30,264 nucleotides of DNA from Methanolacinia sp964465295 (GCA_964465295.1 CAYXKC010000012.1:1-30264), one strand, 5' to 3'; numbered from the stretch's first letter, positions 1 through 6,987 are shown. Translations and numbers: made by a program. The notes: a model not told the origin generated them from the letters alone.

Positions 1-22
1 CGAACTTTCGCAAAGAAGATAG

Positions 23-62
23 CCCGGCCTGGACGCTACCCATCCGGGTAGCCTCGGCCGGG
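23..62. repeat. Two-storey GC-rich inverted repeat
   Basis: Perfect outer 7-bp stem (23-29 with 56-62) and perfect inner 7-bp stem (35-41 with 46-52) closed by the tetraloop ATCC. Its right arm carries the GCCTCGGCCGGGA block that recurs at 144-156, which suggests a repeat family rather than a single terminator. No T-run follows on either strand, so a transcription terminator role is not supported. Confidence 0.55.
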
Positions 63-249
63 AAGAAGGAAAAAAACAGAATAGATGATTAACAGGTGAC
101 CTAAGGTCGCTCTGGGTATCGAAAGGGCGACAGCCCTTCGGTTGCCTCGGCCGGGAGGAGATAATATTTCCAACTCTAAGGGAAAAGGAGCATGAGGGGA
201 TGCTGGCCCATCCCCGAATGTGACTTATCGCGATCAGGGGGAGGGTAAT

Positions 250-274
250 AGGGAGGGGGAGCATCCCCCTCCCT
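250..274. repeat. 10-bp perfect inverted repeat with 5-base loop
   Basis: The arms A-GGGAGGGGG (250-259) and CCCCCTCCC-T (265-274) are perfectly complementary around the loop AGCAT. The segment GCATCCCC (261-268) is also perfectly complementary to GGGGATGC at 196-203, so the two neighbouring hairpins could refold into one alternative pairing. The function and the transcribed strand are unknown. Confidence 0.5.
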
Positions 275-340
275 CTATCTATAGGATTATTAATTGAAAA
301 ATCGGCAATTAATGCAGATAAAATCTAATTAATATGAGCT

Positions 341-356
341 AAAAAAACAAAAAAAA
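341..356 (-). terminator. T-rich terminator of the ribosomal operon
   Basis: Read on the minus strand, the ndk stop codon is followed immediately by T8-G-T7. Such U-tracts are the usual archaeal intrinsic termination signal. There is no hairpin immediately before it, and essentially no 3' untranslated region. Confidence 0.7.
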
Positions 357-806
357 TTATTCGTAGAGGAATCTCTCGTCGATTCTCTCGTATCCTGATA
401 TTTCTTCCGGACTGAAGTGAATCGAGATCTCTCTCTCTGCGGTTTCGTTTGAGTCGGAGCCGTGAATGACATTCATGCCAATCTCAAGTGCAAAGTCCCC
501 GCGGATTGTTCCGGGTGCGGCCTCTGCAGGGTTTGTGGCACCGATCATCTGCCTTGTTATCGAAACGATATTCTTCCCTTCCCATACCATCAGGAAGCAC
601 GGGCCGCTTGTGATATAGGCTTTAAGCCCCGGGAAGAACGGTTTTTCGACATGTTCCGCGTAGTGTTTCATTACGCGTTCTTCAGGGAGCTGTTCGAACT
701 TCGCCGCGATCATCTTGAGACCTTTCTTCTCAAGGCGTGCGACAATCTCCCCGACAAGTCCTCTCTGGACGCCATCCGGTTTTATCATGAGAAAGGTGCG
801 ATCCAT
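357..806 (-). CDS. ndk: Nucleoside-diphosphate kinase
   Basis: This enzyme transfers the gamma-phosphate of ATP to other (d)NDPs in the cytoplasm through a phospho-histidine. The 149-residue length is normal for the family. The N-terminus (FLMIKPDGVQRG, residues 5-16) carries the conserved Lys of the nucleotide site, and the active-site histidine is H115 in NVIHGSDS. It is the last gene of the L7Ae-S28e-L24e-Ndk operon, an arrangement common in euryarchaea, where infB often follows; infB is not in this window. The start is supported by a strong ribosome-binding site (AAGGAGTGAT) that overlaps the stop codon of rpl24e. Six bases separate the two coding regions. Confidence 0.96.
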   Translation of the reverse strand: MDRTFLMIKPDGVQRGLVGEIVARLEKKGLKMIAAKFEQLPEERVMKHYAEHVEKPFFPGLKAYITSGPCFLMVWEGKNIVSITRQMIGATNPAEAAPGTIRGDFALEIGMNVIHGSDSNETAEREISIHFSPEEISGYERIDERFLYE

Positions 807-812
807 ACCAGA

Positions 813-1004
813 TCACTCCTTTCCAAGAGCCTTGCGTCCTGCTTCTGTCCAGTCTACACGGCGCGGGACCCTGCCGAGACGGTAGTTGTTCTGGCATTTC
901 GAGCTGCAGAAATAAAAGATTGTACCGTCTTTTCTGACGTACATCTTTCCTGTGCCCGGCTCGATCTTTTCGCCGCAGAATGTGCAGGTATATGTGTCAA
1001 CCAT
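813..1004 (-). CDS. rpl24e: Large ribosomal subunit protein L24e
   Basis: This is a small zinc-ribbon protein of the archaeal 50S subunit, 63 residues long. Two CxxC-type pairs are visible: CTFC (residues 7-10) and CSSKC (33-37). They form the treble-clef zinc site typical of archaeal/eukaryotic L24e. It lies 2 bases downstream of rps28e, and a GAGG element in the 3' end of rps28e serves as ribosome-binding site, so translation is probably coupled. The basic C-terminal tail (GRKALGKE) fits rRNA binding. Confidence 0.96.
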   Translation of the reverse strand: MVDTYTCTFCGEKIEPGTGKMYVRKDGTIFYFCSSKCQNNYRLGRVPRRVDWTEAGRKALGKE

Positions 1005-1006
1005 CT

Positions 1007-1213
1007 TTAGCGCCTCGAGAGTTTCTTGGCTTCACGCTCTGTCTCCAGGAGCATGAGCACATCACCTTCGCGGATTGGTCCTACGGTGTTCCTTGTAATT
1101 ATTCTTCCCTTATTGGAGCCATCGAGGATTCGGCATTTGACCTGCTGGGCTTCCCCGTGCATGCCGGTTGATCCGATTACCTCAATGACTTCCGCAGGCG
1201 TTGCATCTGCCAT
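1007..1213 (-). CDS. rps28e: Small ribosomal subunit protein S28e
   Basis: This is a 68-residue archaeal/eukaryotic-specific 30S protein with an OB-like beta-barrel. The family signature is evident in EVIGSTGMHGEAQQVKCRIL, followed by the GRIITRNTVGPIREGDVL segment and the characteristic LLETEREAKKL C-terminus. It lies 11 bases downstream of rpl7ae, with a GAGGTGACC ribosome-binding site that begins in the rpl7ae stop region. It belongs to the same operon as L7Ae, L24e and Ndk. Confidence 0.96.
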   Translation of the reverse strand: MADATPAEVIEVIGSTGMHGEAQQVKCRILDGSNKGRIITRNTVGPIREGDVLMLLETEREAKKLSRR

Positions 1214-1224
1214 CAGTGGTCACC

Positions 1225-1593
1225 TCACTGCCTGAGTTCGGATAACTGTCCGACTACTTCATCAAGGAGTTCTTTTGCCTTTCCGGGTTTGACGATTGCT
1301 GCCGCAGCCGATCCGACGTCAAGACCGCTTGCGGCTCCGATGTCGTTCTGCTGGTTGATGATTAGATATGCACACTGCTTTTCATCGCAGAGCGCCGGAA
1401 TGTGCATTACAATCTCTTCAGGCTCGACATCTCCGCCGATAAGAACGAGCTGTGCTGCTCCTCTCTCTACGGCTTTTGTCACTTCGTTCGATCCCTTTTT
1501 GATCTTTCCTGTGTCCCTTGAAATCTCGAGAACTTCGAGCGCTTTGTTCTGGATCTCCTCAGGAACTTCAAATTTTGCGTATACTTTTGACAT
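1225..1593 (-). CDS. rpl7ae: Ribosomal protein L7Ae, K-turn-binding
   Basis: This is a 122-residue member of the L7Ae/L30e family. In archaea it binds kink-turns in 23S rRNA, in box C/D and H/ACA guide RNPs and in RNase P RNA; an RNase P RNA gene lies in this same window at about 15.5 kb. The RNA-binding signature KKGSNEVTKAVERGAAQLVLIGGD (about residues 32-55) and the loop around residues 85-95 are intact. It is the first gene of the operon. The ATG at 1593 is preceded by the ribosome-binding site GAGGTGA. The leader can form a K-turn-like stem-loop next to that site, as in reported archaeal L7Ae autoregulation; see the separate feature. Confidence 0.96.
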   Translation of the reverse strand: MSKVYAKFEVPEEIQNKALEVLEISRDTGKIKKGSNEVTKAVERGAAQLVLIGGDVEPEEIVMHIPALCDEKQCAYLIINQQNDIGAASGLDVGSAAAAIVKPGKAKELLDEVVGQLSELRQ

Positions 1594-1675
1594 AACTCAC
1601 CTCATTCAGGAGCAAGAACCGGGAGCAGGCACAAGGCCTGTCCGGAATGTATGTTGAGTTACTCCTTCATCACTC
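1594..1675 (-). promoter_or_regulatory. Candidate L7Ae-responsive mRNA leader
   Basis: In sense (minus) orientation the leader contains GA-AGGAGUAA (about 1659-1668) and UUGCUCCU-GA (about 1606-1615). These can pair as an 8-bp stem with one G-U pair, flanked by GA on both strands, which is the tandem G.A core of a K-turn. A nested hairpin (CCGG..CAGGC/GCCUG..CCGG) lies inside. The ribosome-binding site GAGGTGA directly follows the 3' GA. The competing pairing UAACUCA (1655-1661) with UGAGUUA (1593-1599) would cover the start codon. The outer (C) helix is weak. The function is inferred from known autoregulation of archaeal L7Ae. Confidence 0.4.
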
Positions 1676-1690
1676 ATCAGTTTACGATGT

Positions 1691-1704
1691 AGCTATATTA
1701 TTTA
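1691..1704 (-). promoter_or_regulatory. TATA-like box of the ribosomal operon
   Basis: The minus-strand sequence TAAATAATATAGCT is the best TATA-like element upstream of rpl7ae. With the usual spacing of about 26 bases, transcription would start near 1670, giving a leader of about 75 bases. Confidence 0.45.
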
Positions 1705-1762
1705 GTCATGTGGAAGGATAAAGGTTATTGAATTGGGGTTGCATGAGTATTCCGCCGGCAGG

Positions 1763-1780
1763 AAAAAAAGCGCTTTTCAC
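1763..1780 (-). terminator. Palindrome plus T-run after the glycosylation cassette
   Basis: Downstream of the DUF2298 gene, the minus strand reads AAAAGCGCTTTTTTTCC: a 12-base self-complementary core that runs into a T7 tract. This fits a terminator for the operon that ends at 1809. Confidence 0.5.
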
Positions 1781-1808
1781 CATATCGGATCTTTCGGTAT
1801 TCCGGTAA

Positions 1809-3836
1809 TTATCTCCTAACACTGTATATCGTTACCTTTTCATTTTGATAATAAATATCCAGTTTGTCTTCAGGAAGGCTGACATCATATCGTTCATGTT
1901 CGGATTCTCCGAGATAGATGTGGGTGATATTGTATTTTTCTGTCAGCCTGTAGAATTCAGGGGGGTTTTCATAGATCGTCCGTATATCCCCGATCCTGGT
2001 CCCGACATCGGCTTCATCACCTCTCCACATCTGCTCGTGGAATGGCTGCCCTATGACCGCAGGTATTCCTGTCATTGACGAAACCCTGGAATAATACTGG
2101 TAGTCCCCGTTCTCGGCTTCGAGAATAACAGCTGAATCCAGTTCTTTGATGTTCGATCGCAGGTAGGAGATCGCATCGTAATCATAAGGGTGGCTCTTCT
2201 CCATCCATGCCATCCCGTCGAGCGTCTTCCCGCCGTACCCGTAATTGAGATCGGGAAGCATCAGGGGGACAGAGAATCCTATCAACAGGACAAATATTAG
2301 TGCGGCGATCTTTTTTCTCTCATTTTGCGATCCTGCAGGCTTTTCGGATTTTCCATTGCTTCTTTTTTCCGACAGCCATCTTCCTGCAAAGATCGCCCCG
2401 CCGGTTCCCATAAAGAACCATGCCACAAGCGAGAACTTGAAGACCGTATTCATCCTGAAATAGACATCTCCCATATTGTCTATGAGATAAATTGTCTCAG
2501 TAAGCATTATTATCAAAAGGCCTGCGGCAGAGAGGATCTCTTCAGGCAAAAGCGTTCTTCTCATGAGCAGGCATACTGCAGGAAGAAGGACAAGCCCTGC
2601 ACCTGCATAGCCGGAGATTATGAACGGTACAAGCAGGAGTAAAAGCCATGGCCTTTTCCTCAGATCCTTTTGGCACTCTGCATAGAACAGAATAAGGAAT
2701 ATACCGTATACAAGCAGGAAAGCTATAGGTTCTGTCGGGGTATGGACGAATCCCACTCCTTCGATCCCTGCCGTATGGAGCATAAAGTAATAGGGCAGAT
2801 ATACGAGGATCGAGATCGGGGGGACGAGGAAGAAAAGTCTCCAGGCACCGGATGTGTCGTGATCCATCCTGTAGGATCTATACCAGATCAGGCCTGCAAA
2901 GACAAGTGTTATTGGTGCGTAGAGGAGGACATCCCATGTATTTATCATCGGCATCGTCCCGAGGCTTAAGGCTCCGGCCAGGATAATTACCCCTCGTCCT
3001 CTACCGCCGGTTTCATTCCACCGGACATAGGCATAGACGAGGATGAATATCAAAAGGGCCTGGTTGAAGAAGGAGACCACGTGGGCATGAGGGTCTCCCC
3101 AGAGCATTGAAAAGAGGGGATATTCGGTGATCGCATTTTCGATCGTACGCGTACTGTCCCACATCACGGCGTTAAGTCCCTTCAAATTTATTGCGTACCA
3201 GATAAATGCCGGATTTACAAGAAACAGGGTTACGACAGGGAGCCACTGGTAATCCTTCAGCAGCAGCCTGCCTGTTGCATAAAGGGCTGTTCCCGTACTT
3301 GCAAAGACTGTGGGAAGAACAAGGTTGAAGACGATTGTCGATTTTATACCTGAAATCGCTCCCAGTGCCCCCATCATCCAGTGCCCCATGTAATAGTATA
3401 CATTCAGGTTTCCCCCGGAATACCACGGGTCAGCCGGGGGAATCACAGGATTGTTGATGATCGAGGCGAGAAACGCGTGGTCCATGAACTTCTCCGCATA
3501 TGAAATCGAAGGATTGAGGTACCTGACTTCAAGCATGAAGATGAACAGTACAAGGAAGAGGAGATCCCATTTTCTGCATCCTCCATAATTATCGGGGTTA
3601 TACTCTCCACGGTACAGGAAGAAACCTGCAGAAGCCAGGAACGGTACGAGTGCAAAATAAACGGGTATTCCTGCAAGTCCGAAGTACCAGGATATGAATG
3701 TAAATAAGATCAGTGAAACAGGATATGAGATCCCGTACCCGTATTCTCCAAACCCTCTCTTTAACAGAGGGAAGATCGACATCTGGAGAAATTTCAGGAG
3801 CAGAATCCATATGATCACTGCAGCAGCCTGTTCCAC
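1809..3836 (-). CDS. DUF2298 'YYY' multi-pass membrane protein, candidate GT-C glycosyltransferase
   Basis: This 675-residue, very hydrophobic protein has a dozen or so likely membrane segments and a C-terminal extracytoplasmic domain (about residues 545-675). It matches the DUF2298 / Chlor_Arch_YYY family: the defining YYY is at 147-149 in GGNLNVYYYMGHW. An EKFMDH motif (115-120) lies in the first large loop and GDPHAH at 247-252. The acidic first-loop motif resembles the layout of GT-C enzymes, which use polyprenyl-phosphate sugars on the outside of the membrane; that role is inferred. The start is GTG (3836), 5 bases after the flippase stop, with a GGGAG element about 13 bases upstream. 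It is the last gene of a four-gene operon. The family is sure; the catalytic role is not. Confidence 0.85.
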   Translation of the reverse strand: MEQAAAVIIWILLLKFLQMSIFPLLKRGFGEYGYGISYPVSLILFTFISWYFGLAGIPVYFALVPFLASAGFFLYRGEYNPDNYGGCRKWDLLFLVLFIFMLEVRYLNPSISYAEKFMDHAFLASIINNPVIPPADPWYSGGNLNVYYYMGHWMMGALGAISGIKSTIVFNLVLPTVFASTGTALYATGRLLLKDYQWLPVVTLFLVNPAFIWYAINLKGLNAVMWDSTRTIENAITEYPLFSMLWGDPHAHVVSFFNQALLIFILVYAYVRWNETGGRGRGVIILAGALSLGTMPMINTWDVLLYAPITLVFAGLIWYRSYRMDHDTSGAWRLFFLVPPISILVYLPYYFMLHTAGIEGVGFVHTPTEPIAFLLVYGIFLILFYAECQKDLRKRPWLLLLLVPFIISGYAGAGLVLLPAVCLLMRRTLLPEEILSAAGLLIIMLTETIYLIDNMGDVYFRMNTVFKFSLVAWFFMGTGGAIFAGRWLSEKRSNGKSEKPAGSQNERKKIAALIFVLLIGFSVPLMLPDLNYGYGGKTLDGMAWMEKSHPYDYDAISYLRSNIKELDSAVILEAENGDYQYYSRVSSMTGIPAVIGQPFHEQMWRGDEADVGTRIGDIRTIYENPPEFYRLTEKYNITHIYLGESEHERYDVSLPEDKLDIYYQNEKVTIYSVRR

Positions 3837-3841
3837 TGCGG

Positions 3842-4807
3842 TCAGGCGATCTCCCTCCTGTCAAGCCCTCTTGAAAAGGCCTTCTTCATCAGGTCCATTG
3901 CCCAGTCGCCGAACATATATAATGAAATAACTCCTCCGGCGAGAGTTACAAGATTTTTGACAAGATGATCGATAATCGCGATCAGCACCGCCGTTGCAGG
4001 TTCAACACCTGCAAGCTGGAGTGTTACTGCAACCGCAGCTTCATATGTACCCATCCCGCCGGGAGTGATGGGAACGGCCTTGACGAGGTTTCCGATAACA
4101 ATTGCCAAAATTACCACCAGAAACGGGATCTGCTGCTGGAACATCAATGCGATCACCCAGCAGATAATGCTGTCAGTCAGCCAGATGACGACCGATATCA
4201 CTCCCAGTGCAAGAAGCGCTGAAACTGAAAGGGAGGCTTTCTTTACATCATCGAAAAGCTTCAGGCCCATAGCAATGTATTTATTCTCAGATTCGATCCT
4301 TCCGCATAGAAGAAGGAACAGGACAAAACCCCCGCATCCGAGAAGTGCGATTATAAGGATTGTCGAAAACCACTCCGGAACATTCAGTATGAAGGGTATC
4401 GTCACAGCGCCCAGCAGGGCCACCGTCGCAATATCGAAGAACCTCTCGATGACTAACGATGAGATGCCTTTGGAATAGTTCGCATTGATCTCGTGTTTAA
4501 GGATGAAGAGGCGGACAAGGTCACCAAGCCTTGCAGGGATTATCAGATTGGCAGTCTGGGAGACGTATATGCAGGCTGTTGAAAGTAGTATTCCTATATT
4601 GAGTTCGAGTTTTTCGAGAATGTACCTGTATCTCCACCCGCGGACGAACCAGGCCCCGATGCATATTGCAACTGCTATTAAGAGATATGAAGGAACTGAG
4701 TTCTGAATGGCAGTCATCAGGTCTTCGCGGACGCTGTAGAGCATGTACCCGATTATTGCAACCGCAATAAATGTCGGTATAAGAATGGCACTAATCTTTT
4801 TTAACAT
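3842..4807 (-). CDS. Flippase-like integral membrane protein (UPF0104 / LPG synthase TM family)
   Basis: This is a 321-residue protein with about eight predicted membrane helices. It resembles the UPF0104 / lysylphosphatidylglycerol-synthase transmembrane family, often annotated as flippase-like. Typical features are the ARLGDLVRLFIL segment (about residues 96-107), the VIERFFD segment (about 123-129) and the VPITPGGMGTYEA segment (about 246-258). It overlaps the upstream GT2 gene by 17 bases. The ATG at 4807 is preceded by GGTGGAG at good spacing, so the start is well supported. Overlap with a Dol-P-sugar-synthase-like enzyme suggests that it moves or handles the lipid-linked sugar product. 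Direct flippase activity is inferred, not shown by the sequence. Confidence 0.85.
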   Translation of the reverse strand: MLKKISAILIPTFIAVAIIGYMLYSVREDLMTAIQNSVPSYLLIAVAICIGAWFVRGWRYRYILEKLELNIGILLSTACIYVSQTANLIIPARLGDLVRLFILKHEINANYSKGISSLVIERFFDIATVALLGAVTIPFILNVPEWFSTILIIALLGCGGFVLFLLLCGRIESENKYIAMGLKLFDDVKKASLSVSALLALGVISVVIWLTDSIICWVIALMFQQQIPFLVVILAIVIGNLVKAVPITPGGMGTYEAAVAVTLQLAGVEPATAVLIAIIDHLVKNLVTLAGGVISLYMFGDWAMDLMKKAFSRGLDRREIA

Positions 4808-5507
4808 GAATACTCCACCAGAGCCGGAGAATGCTTGTTCCCATCGAAAAAATATCCTTAAACCTTACTGTGGTTTTGTCGCCGGTATTCCACACCACGG
4901 GAAATTCGGCGACCTTATAACCGGCTCTCTGCGTTCTTACGAGAAGTTCTGTATCCCAGAACCAGTGGGTGGAGGTGACATGGGGAAGTATATCCATCAC
5001 GATACTTTTGTTGAATCCCTTGAATCCGCACTGGTGGTCGTGCAGCCTGCTTCCAAGGAACAGCCTGACAAGAAAGTTATATCCCCTGCTCGCTATCTCA
5101 CGGTCTGTGGTTCTTTTGATACTACTTTCCGGAAGAAGCCTGGAGCCTGTCGATACAGCAGCCCCTTCTCTTATTTCATCAATGAGGCGGGAGAGATGCG
5201 CCATATCGGTTGCGAGATCCACATCATAATAGCAGAGTATCATCCCGTTTGAATTTTCAAATGCCCTGTTTAGGGCTCTTCCCCTTCCAAGCCGTTCGTC
5301 GCTGTGAAGTAGCCTTACACGGGAATCTCTCTTCTCCCATTCTTCGACCAGCTCCCTGCTCCCGTCTGTGCTTCCGTCTTCTGCGACTATAAGCTCAAAA
5401 GAGCCTGTTATATTCTCAAGAGCTTTAATCGATTCAGGAATGGCCTTTTTCAGCGAATCCATGTCATTGAATACGGGAAGTACTGCAGATACTTCGGTTT
5501 CGTTCAT
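4791..5507 (-). CDS. GT2 glycosyltransferase, dolichyl-phosphate sugar synthase-like
   Basis: This is a 238-residue, soluble or peripheral GT-A enzyme. The N-terminal nucleotide-sugar site is visible (VLPVFND, residues 9-15; EDGSTDGS, 43-50), followed by the metal-binding DVD (95-97). DHQCGFKGF (157-165) and WDTELL (184-189) are typical of dolichyl-phosphate glucose/mannose synthases of the ALG5/DPM1 type. The protein has no C-terminal membrane region; the next gene encodes one. The start overlaps the preceding stop by one base (TAATG), with GGGAGG about 10 bases upstream. The predicted reaction is NDP-hexose + polyprenyl phosphate to polyprenyl-phosphate hexose at the cytoplasmic face. Which sugar is used cannot be told. 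Confidence 0.88.
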   Translation of the reverse strand: MNETEVSAVLPVFNDMDSLKKAIPESIKALENITGSFELIVAEDGSTDGSRELVEEWEKRDSRVRLLHSDERLGRGRALNRAFENSNGMILCYYDVDLATDMAHLSRLIDEIREGAAVSTGSRLLPESSIKRTTDREIASRGYNFLVRLFLGSRLHDHQCGFKGFNKSIVMDILPHVTSTHWFWDTELLVRTQRAGYKVAEFPVVWNTGDKTTVRFKDIFSMGTSILRLWWSIHVKKD

Positions 5508-6742
5508 TAAGAATATGCCTCCCTGATCATTCCGGCGACCTTTTTCCCGGCAGCAACGGAGCCTTCCATACTTCTCTCAGGATAATTGGTCTCGGAGAAC
5601 ATGCCTGCATAATAGATCCCATCGATACGGTAATCCGGGATTATGGACCTGTATCCGGTGGTATATACCGGCCCTGCATCCTCCTCGATGAAGATCCTGC
5701 TCCATAGTATCTCGTCTTCTGTAAGAGAGAATCTTCTCCTGAAATCATCGAGCATTTTTTCCTCTATCTTTTCAGGTGCCTTTCCGGAGAAATAGGATGC
5801 CAGGTATACTATATGTTCGCCGTACCTTTCGTATGGTGCAAAGTTTGTATGCCCTATCATCGCACCATAGGGTGCATCGTCCTTCATATTGACCCAGTAT
5901 AAGCCGTCGAGAACGTCCCGTTTCAGCCCCAGGGTCATGCAAGCGGCTCCCTGGTAGATGAAATCTCCCGAATCGGGCCCCCCGATTGCGTTGAACTTTT
6001 TCGGGTTTATCGTATTGATTACGACATCGTAATATTTCCCGTTGACTATCCAGCCGGAACCGGACTTTTCCATTCTTTCTGCAGGAATCCCCGTATGGAT
6101 GATGCCTCCGTATTCTGTAATCTCCGCTTTCATCTTCATTAACAGCGATTCAAACCCTTCTTTGAGATATCCCAGCTTTTCACCGCCGCTTTTGCGGTTG
6201 GATCTAATTGCGATCCTCGAAACCAGCCATGCCGCAGATATGGAACCGCTGTATCTGCCGGACTTGCTCCTGAGCAGCGGTTCGAAGAATGACCTGTATA
6301 CCCCATCTCCGCATTCTTTTTCTATGAAATCCTTTGCAGTTACTGTATCCAGTTTTTCAATATCGTATTTTCCGGCACGAAGGGTGAACAATCCGAGCCT
6401 GAACTTTTCAAAAAAGGTCATATACGGGTATTTTATAATCTCGGGCAATGTAGTGAGCGGCTCCGTTTTACCGTTTACGTAGTATCCGGTGCTTCCTTTC
6501 AGCCATTCCATATCATTATCCAGACCAAGTTCTCCGATTAACGATATCAGCTGTTCATCCCCTTCGAAAAAATGGTGATAGAAGTCTTCGATACAGGCTT
6601 TTTTGGTCTTCGAGGACGAGAGGCACCCGCCTGTTTTCTCCCTCTTCTCAAATATTTCTATATTAAATTCGTCTCTTAGATAATATGCCGCTGAAAGGCC
6701 CGCCAGGCCGGAACCGATGATACAGATATTTATTTTATTCAA
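5507..6742 (-). CDS. FAD-dependent oxidoreductase (protoporphyrinogen oxidase / phytoene desaturase-like)
   Basis: This is a 411-residue flavoprotein. The N-terminal dinucleotide fold is clear: GSGLAGLSAAYYL (residues 10-22) and the acidic strand end IEIFEKREKTGGCLSS (29-44). The C-terminal FAD motif (GIYYAGMFSETNYPERSMEGSVAAG) is also present. It belongs to the broad amine oxidase / protoporphyrinogen oxidase / desaturase group; the substrate is unknown. As first gene of the cassette it could act on the polyprenyl carrier or on a sugar, but this is inference. The start is TTG at 6742, with no in-frame ATG nearby and no Shine-Dalgarno; a TATA box at 6772-6783 places transcription only a few bases upstream, so translation is probably near-leaderless. 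Confidence 0.82.
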   Translation of the reverse strand: MNKINICIIGSGLAGLSAAYYLRDEFNIEIFEKREKTGGCLSSSKTKKACIEDFYHHFFEGDEQLISLIGELGLDNDMEWLKGSTGYYVNGKTEPLTTLPEIIKYPYMTFFEKFRLGLFTLRAGKYDIEKLDTVTAKDFIEKECGDGVYRSFFEPLLRSKSGRYSGSISAAWLVSRIAIRSNRKSGGEKLGYLKEGFESLLMKMKAEITEYGGIIHTGIPAERMEKSGSGWIVNGKYYDVVINTINPKKFNAIGGPDSGDFIYQGAACMTLGLKRDVLDGLYWVNMKDDAPYGAMIGHTNFAPYERYGEHIVYLASYFSGKAPEKIEEKMLDDFRRRFSLTEDEILWSRIFIEEDAGPVYTTGYRSIIPDYRIDGIYYAGMFSETNYPERSMEGSVAAGKKVAGMIREAYS

Positions 6743-6744
6743 TT

Positions 6745-6758
6745 ATTATCATGATAAT
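6745..6758. promoter_or_regulatory. 14-base perfect palindrome at the cassette promoter
   Basis: ATTATCATGATAAT is perfectly self-complementary. It sits between the minus-strand TATA box (6772-6783) and the TTG start (6742), across the expected transcription start, where a bound repressor would block initiation. This is a candidate operator only. Confidence 0.4.
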
Positions 6759-6771
6759 GTTGTTTTTTTTC

Positions 6772-6783
6772 TTATATATTGAT
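6772..6783 (-). promoter_or_regulatory. TATA box of the glycosylation cassette
   Basis: The minus strand reads AATATATAAG about 30 bases upstream of the TTG start at 6742. This places the transcript start at roughly 6745-6750. Confidence 0.5.
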
Positions 6784-6855
6784 GTGAGATGCATCGCCCG
6801 GCTTTTTTCGCTCAGTTATGTGCAGCATTAATCAAATATTATTTACCTTAGGGAG

Positions 6856-6872
6856 ATTAATTTATAATTAAT
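6856..6872. promoter_or_regulatory. AT-rich inverted repeat upstream of cetZ
   Basis: ATTAATT-TAT-AATTAAT is a perfect 7+7 inverted repeat in the intergenic region between the cassette and cetZ, about 60 bases upstream of the cetZ TATA box. It may be an operator, or just AT-rich sequence. Confidence 0.25.
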
Positions 6873-6930
6873 AAGTGGATGAAAAATTAGGTTGATAAGA
6901 AAGTTTTTGAAGTAAAGAATTAATACATTC

Positions 6931-6938
6931 TTATATCC
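6931..6938 (+). promoter_or_regulatory. TATA box of cetZ
   Basis: TTATATCC on the plus strand predicts a transcript start near 6960, leaving a leader of about 28 bases that contains the ribosome-binding site GGATGGTG (6971-6978). Confidence 0.45.
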
Positions 6939-6987
6939 TGAAGAATAGGACAATTGATCTTCACTCCACTGGATGGTGTATAATTAC

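Larger units (their letters stand above)
1..340. other. Gene-free, hairpin-rich intergenic region
   Basis: No credible protein gene is visible here; short open frames run off the left edge and stop within about 90 bases. The stretch contains several strong inverted repeats: a two-storey hairpin at 23-62 (outer stem CCCGGCC/GGCCGGG, inner stem GCTACCC/GGGTAGC), AAGGGC/GCCCTT at 123-138, GGGGATG/CATCCCC at 196-215, a 10-bp stem at 250-274 and an AT-rich stem at 290-312. The 13-base block GCCTCGGCCGGGA occurs at 51-63 and again at 144-156. It could hold a structured non-coding RNA, a dispersed repeat, or 3' ends of a gene to the left. I cannot name an RNA family from it. Confidence 0.5.

Noticed and set aside
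1..160. tRNA or signal recognition particle RNA in the left intergenic region
   Set aside because: I looked for a T-arm GGTTCAAATCC-like motif, an acceptor stem and the SRP helix-8 motif on both strands and did not find them.
462..1010. 182-codon plus-strand open frame opposite ndk and rpl24e
   Set aside because: It lies antisense to two certain genes, has no ribosome-binding site, and its product has no recognisable fold; it is a shadow frame.
1289..1657. 122-codon plus-strand open frame opposite rpl7ae
   Set aside because: Antisense shadow of a ribosomal protein gene; Ser/Pro-rich translation without family features.
6973..6987. Upstream in-frame ATG for cetZ
   Set aside because: No Shine-Dalgarno before 6973, and this ATG lies inside the GGATGGTG element that serves the ATG at 6988.
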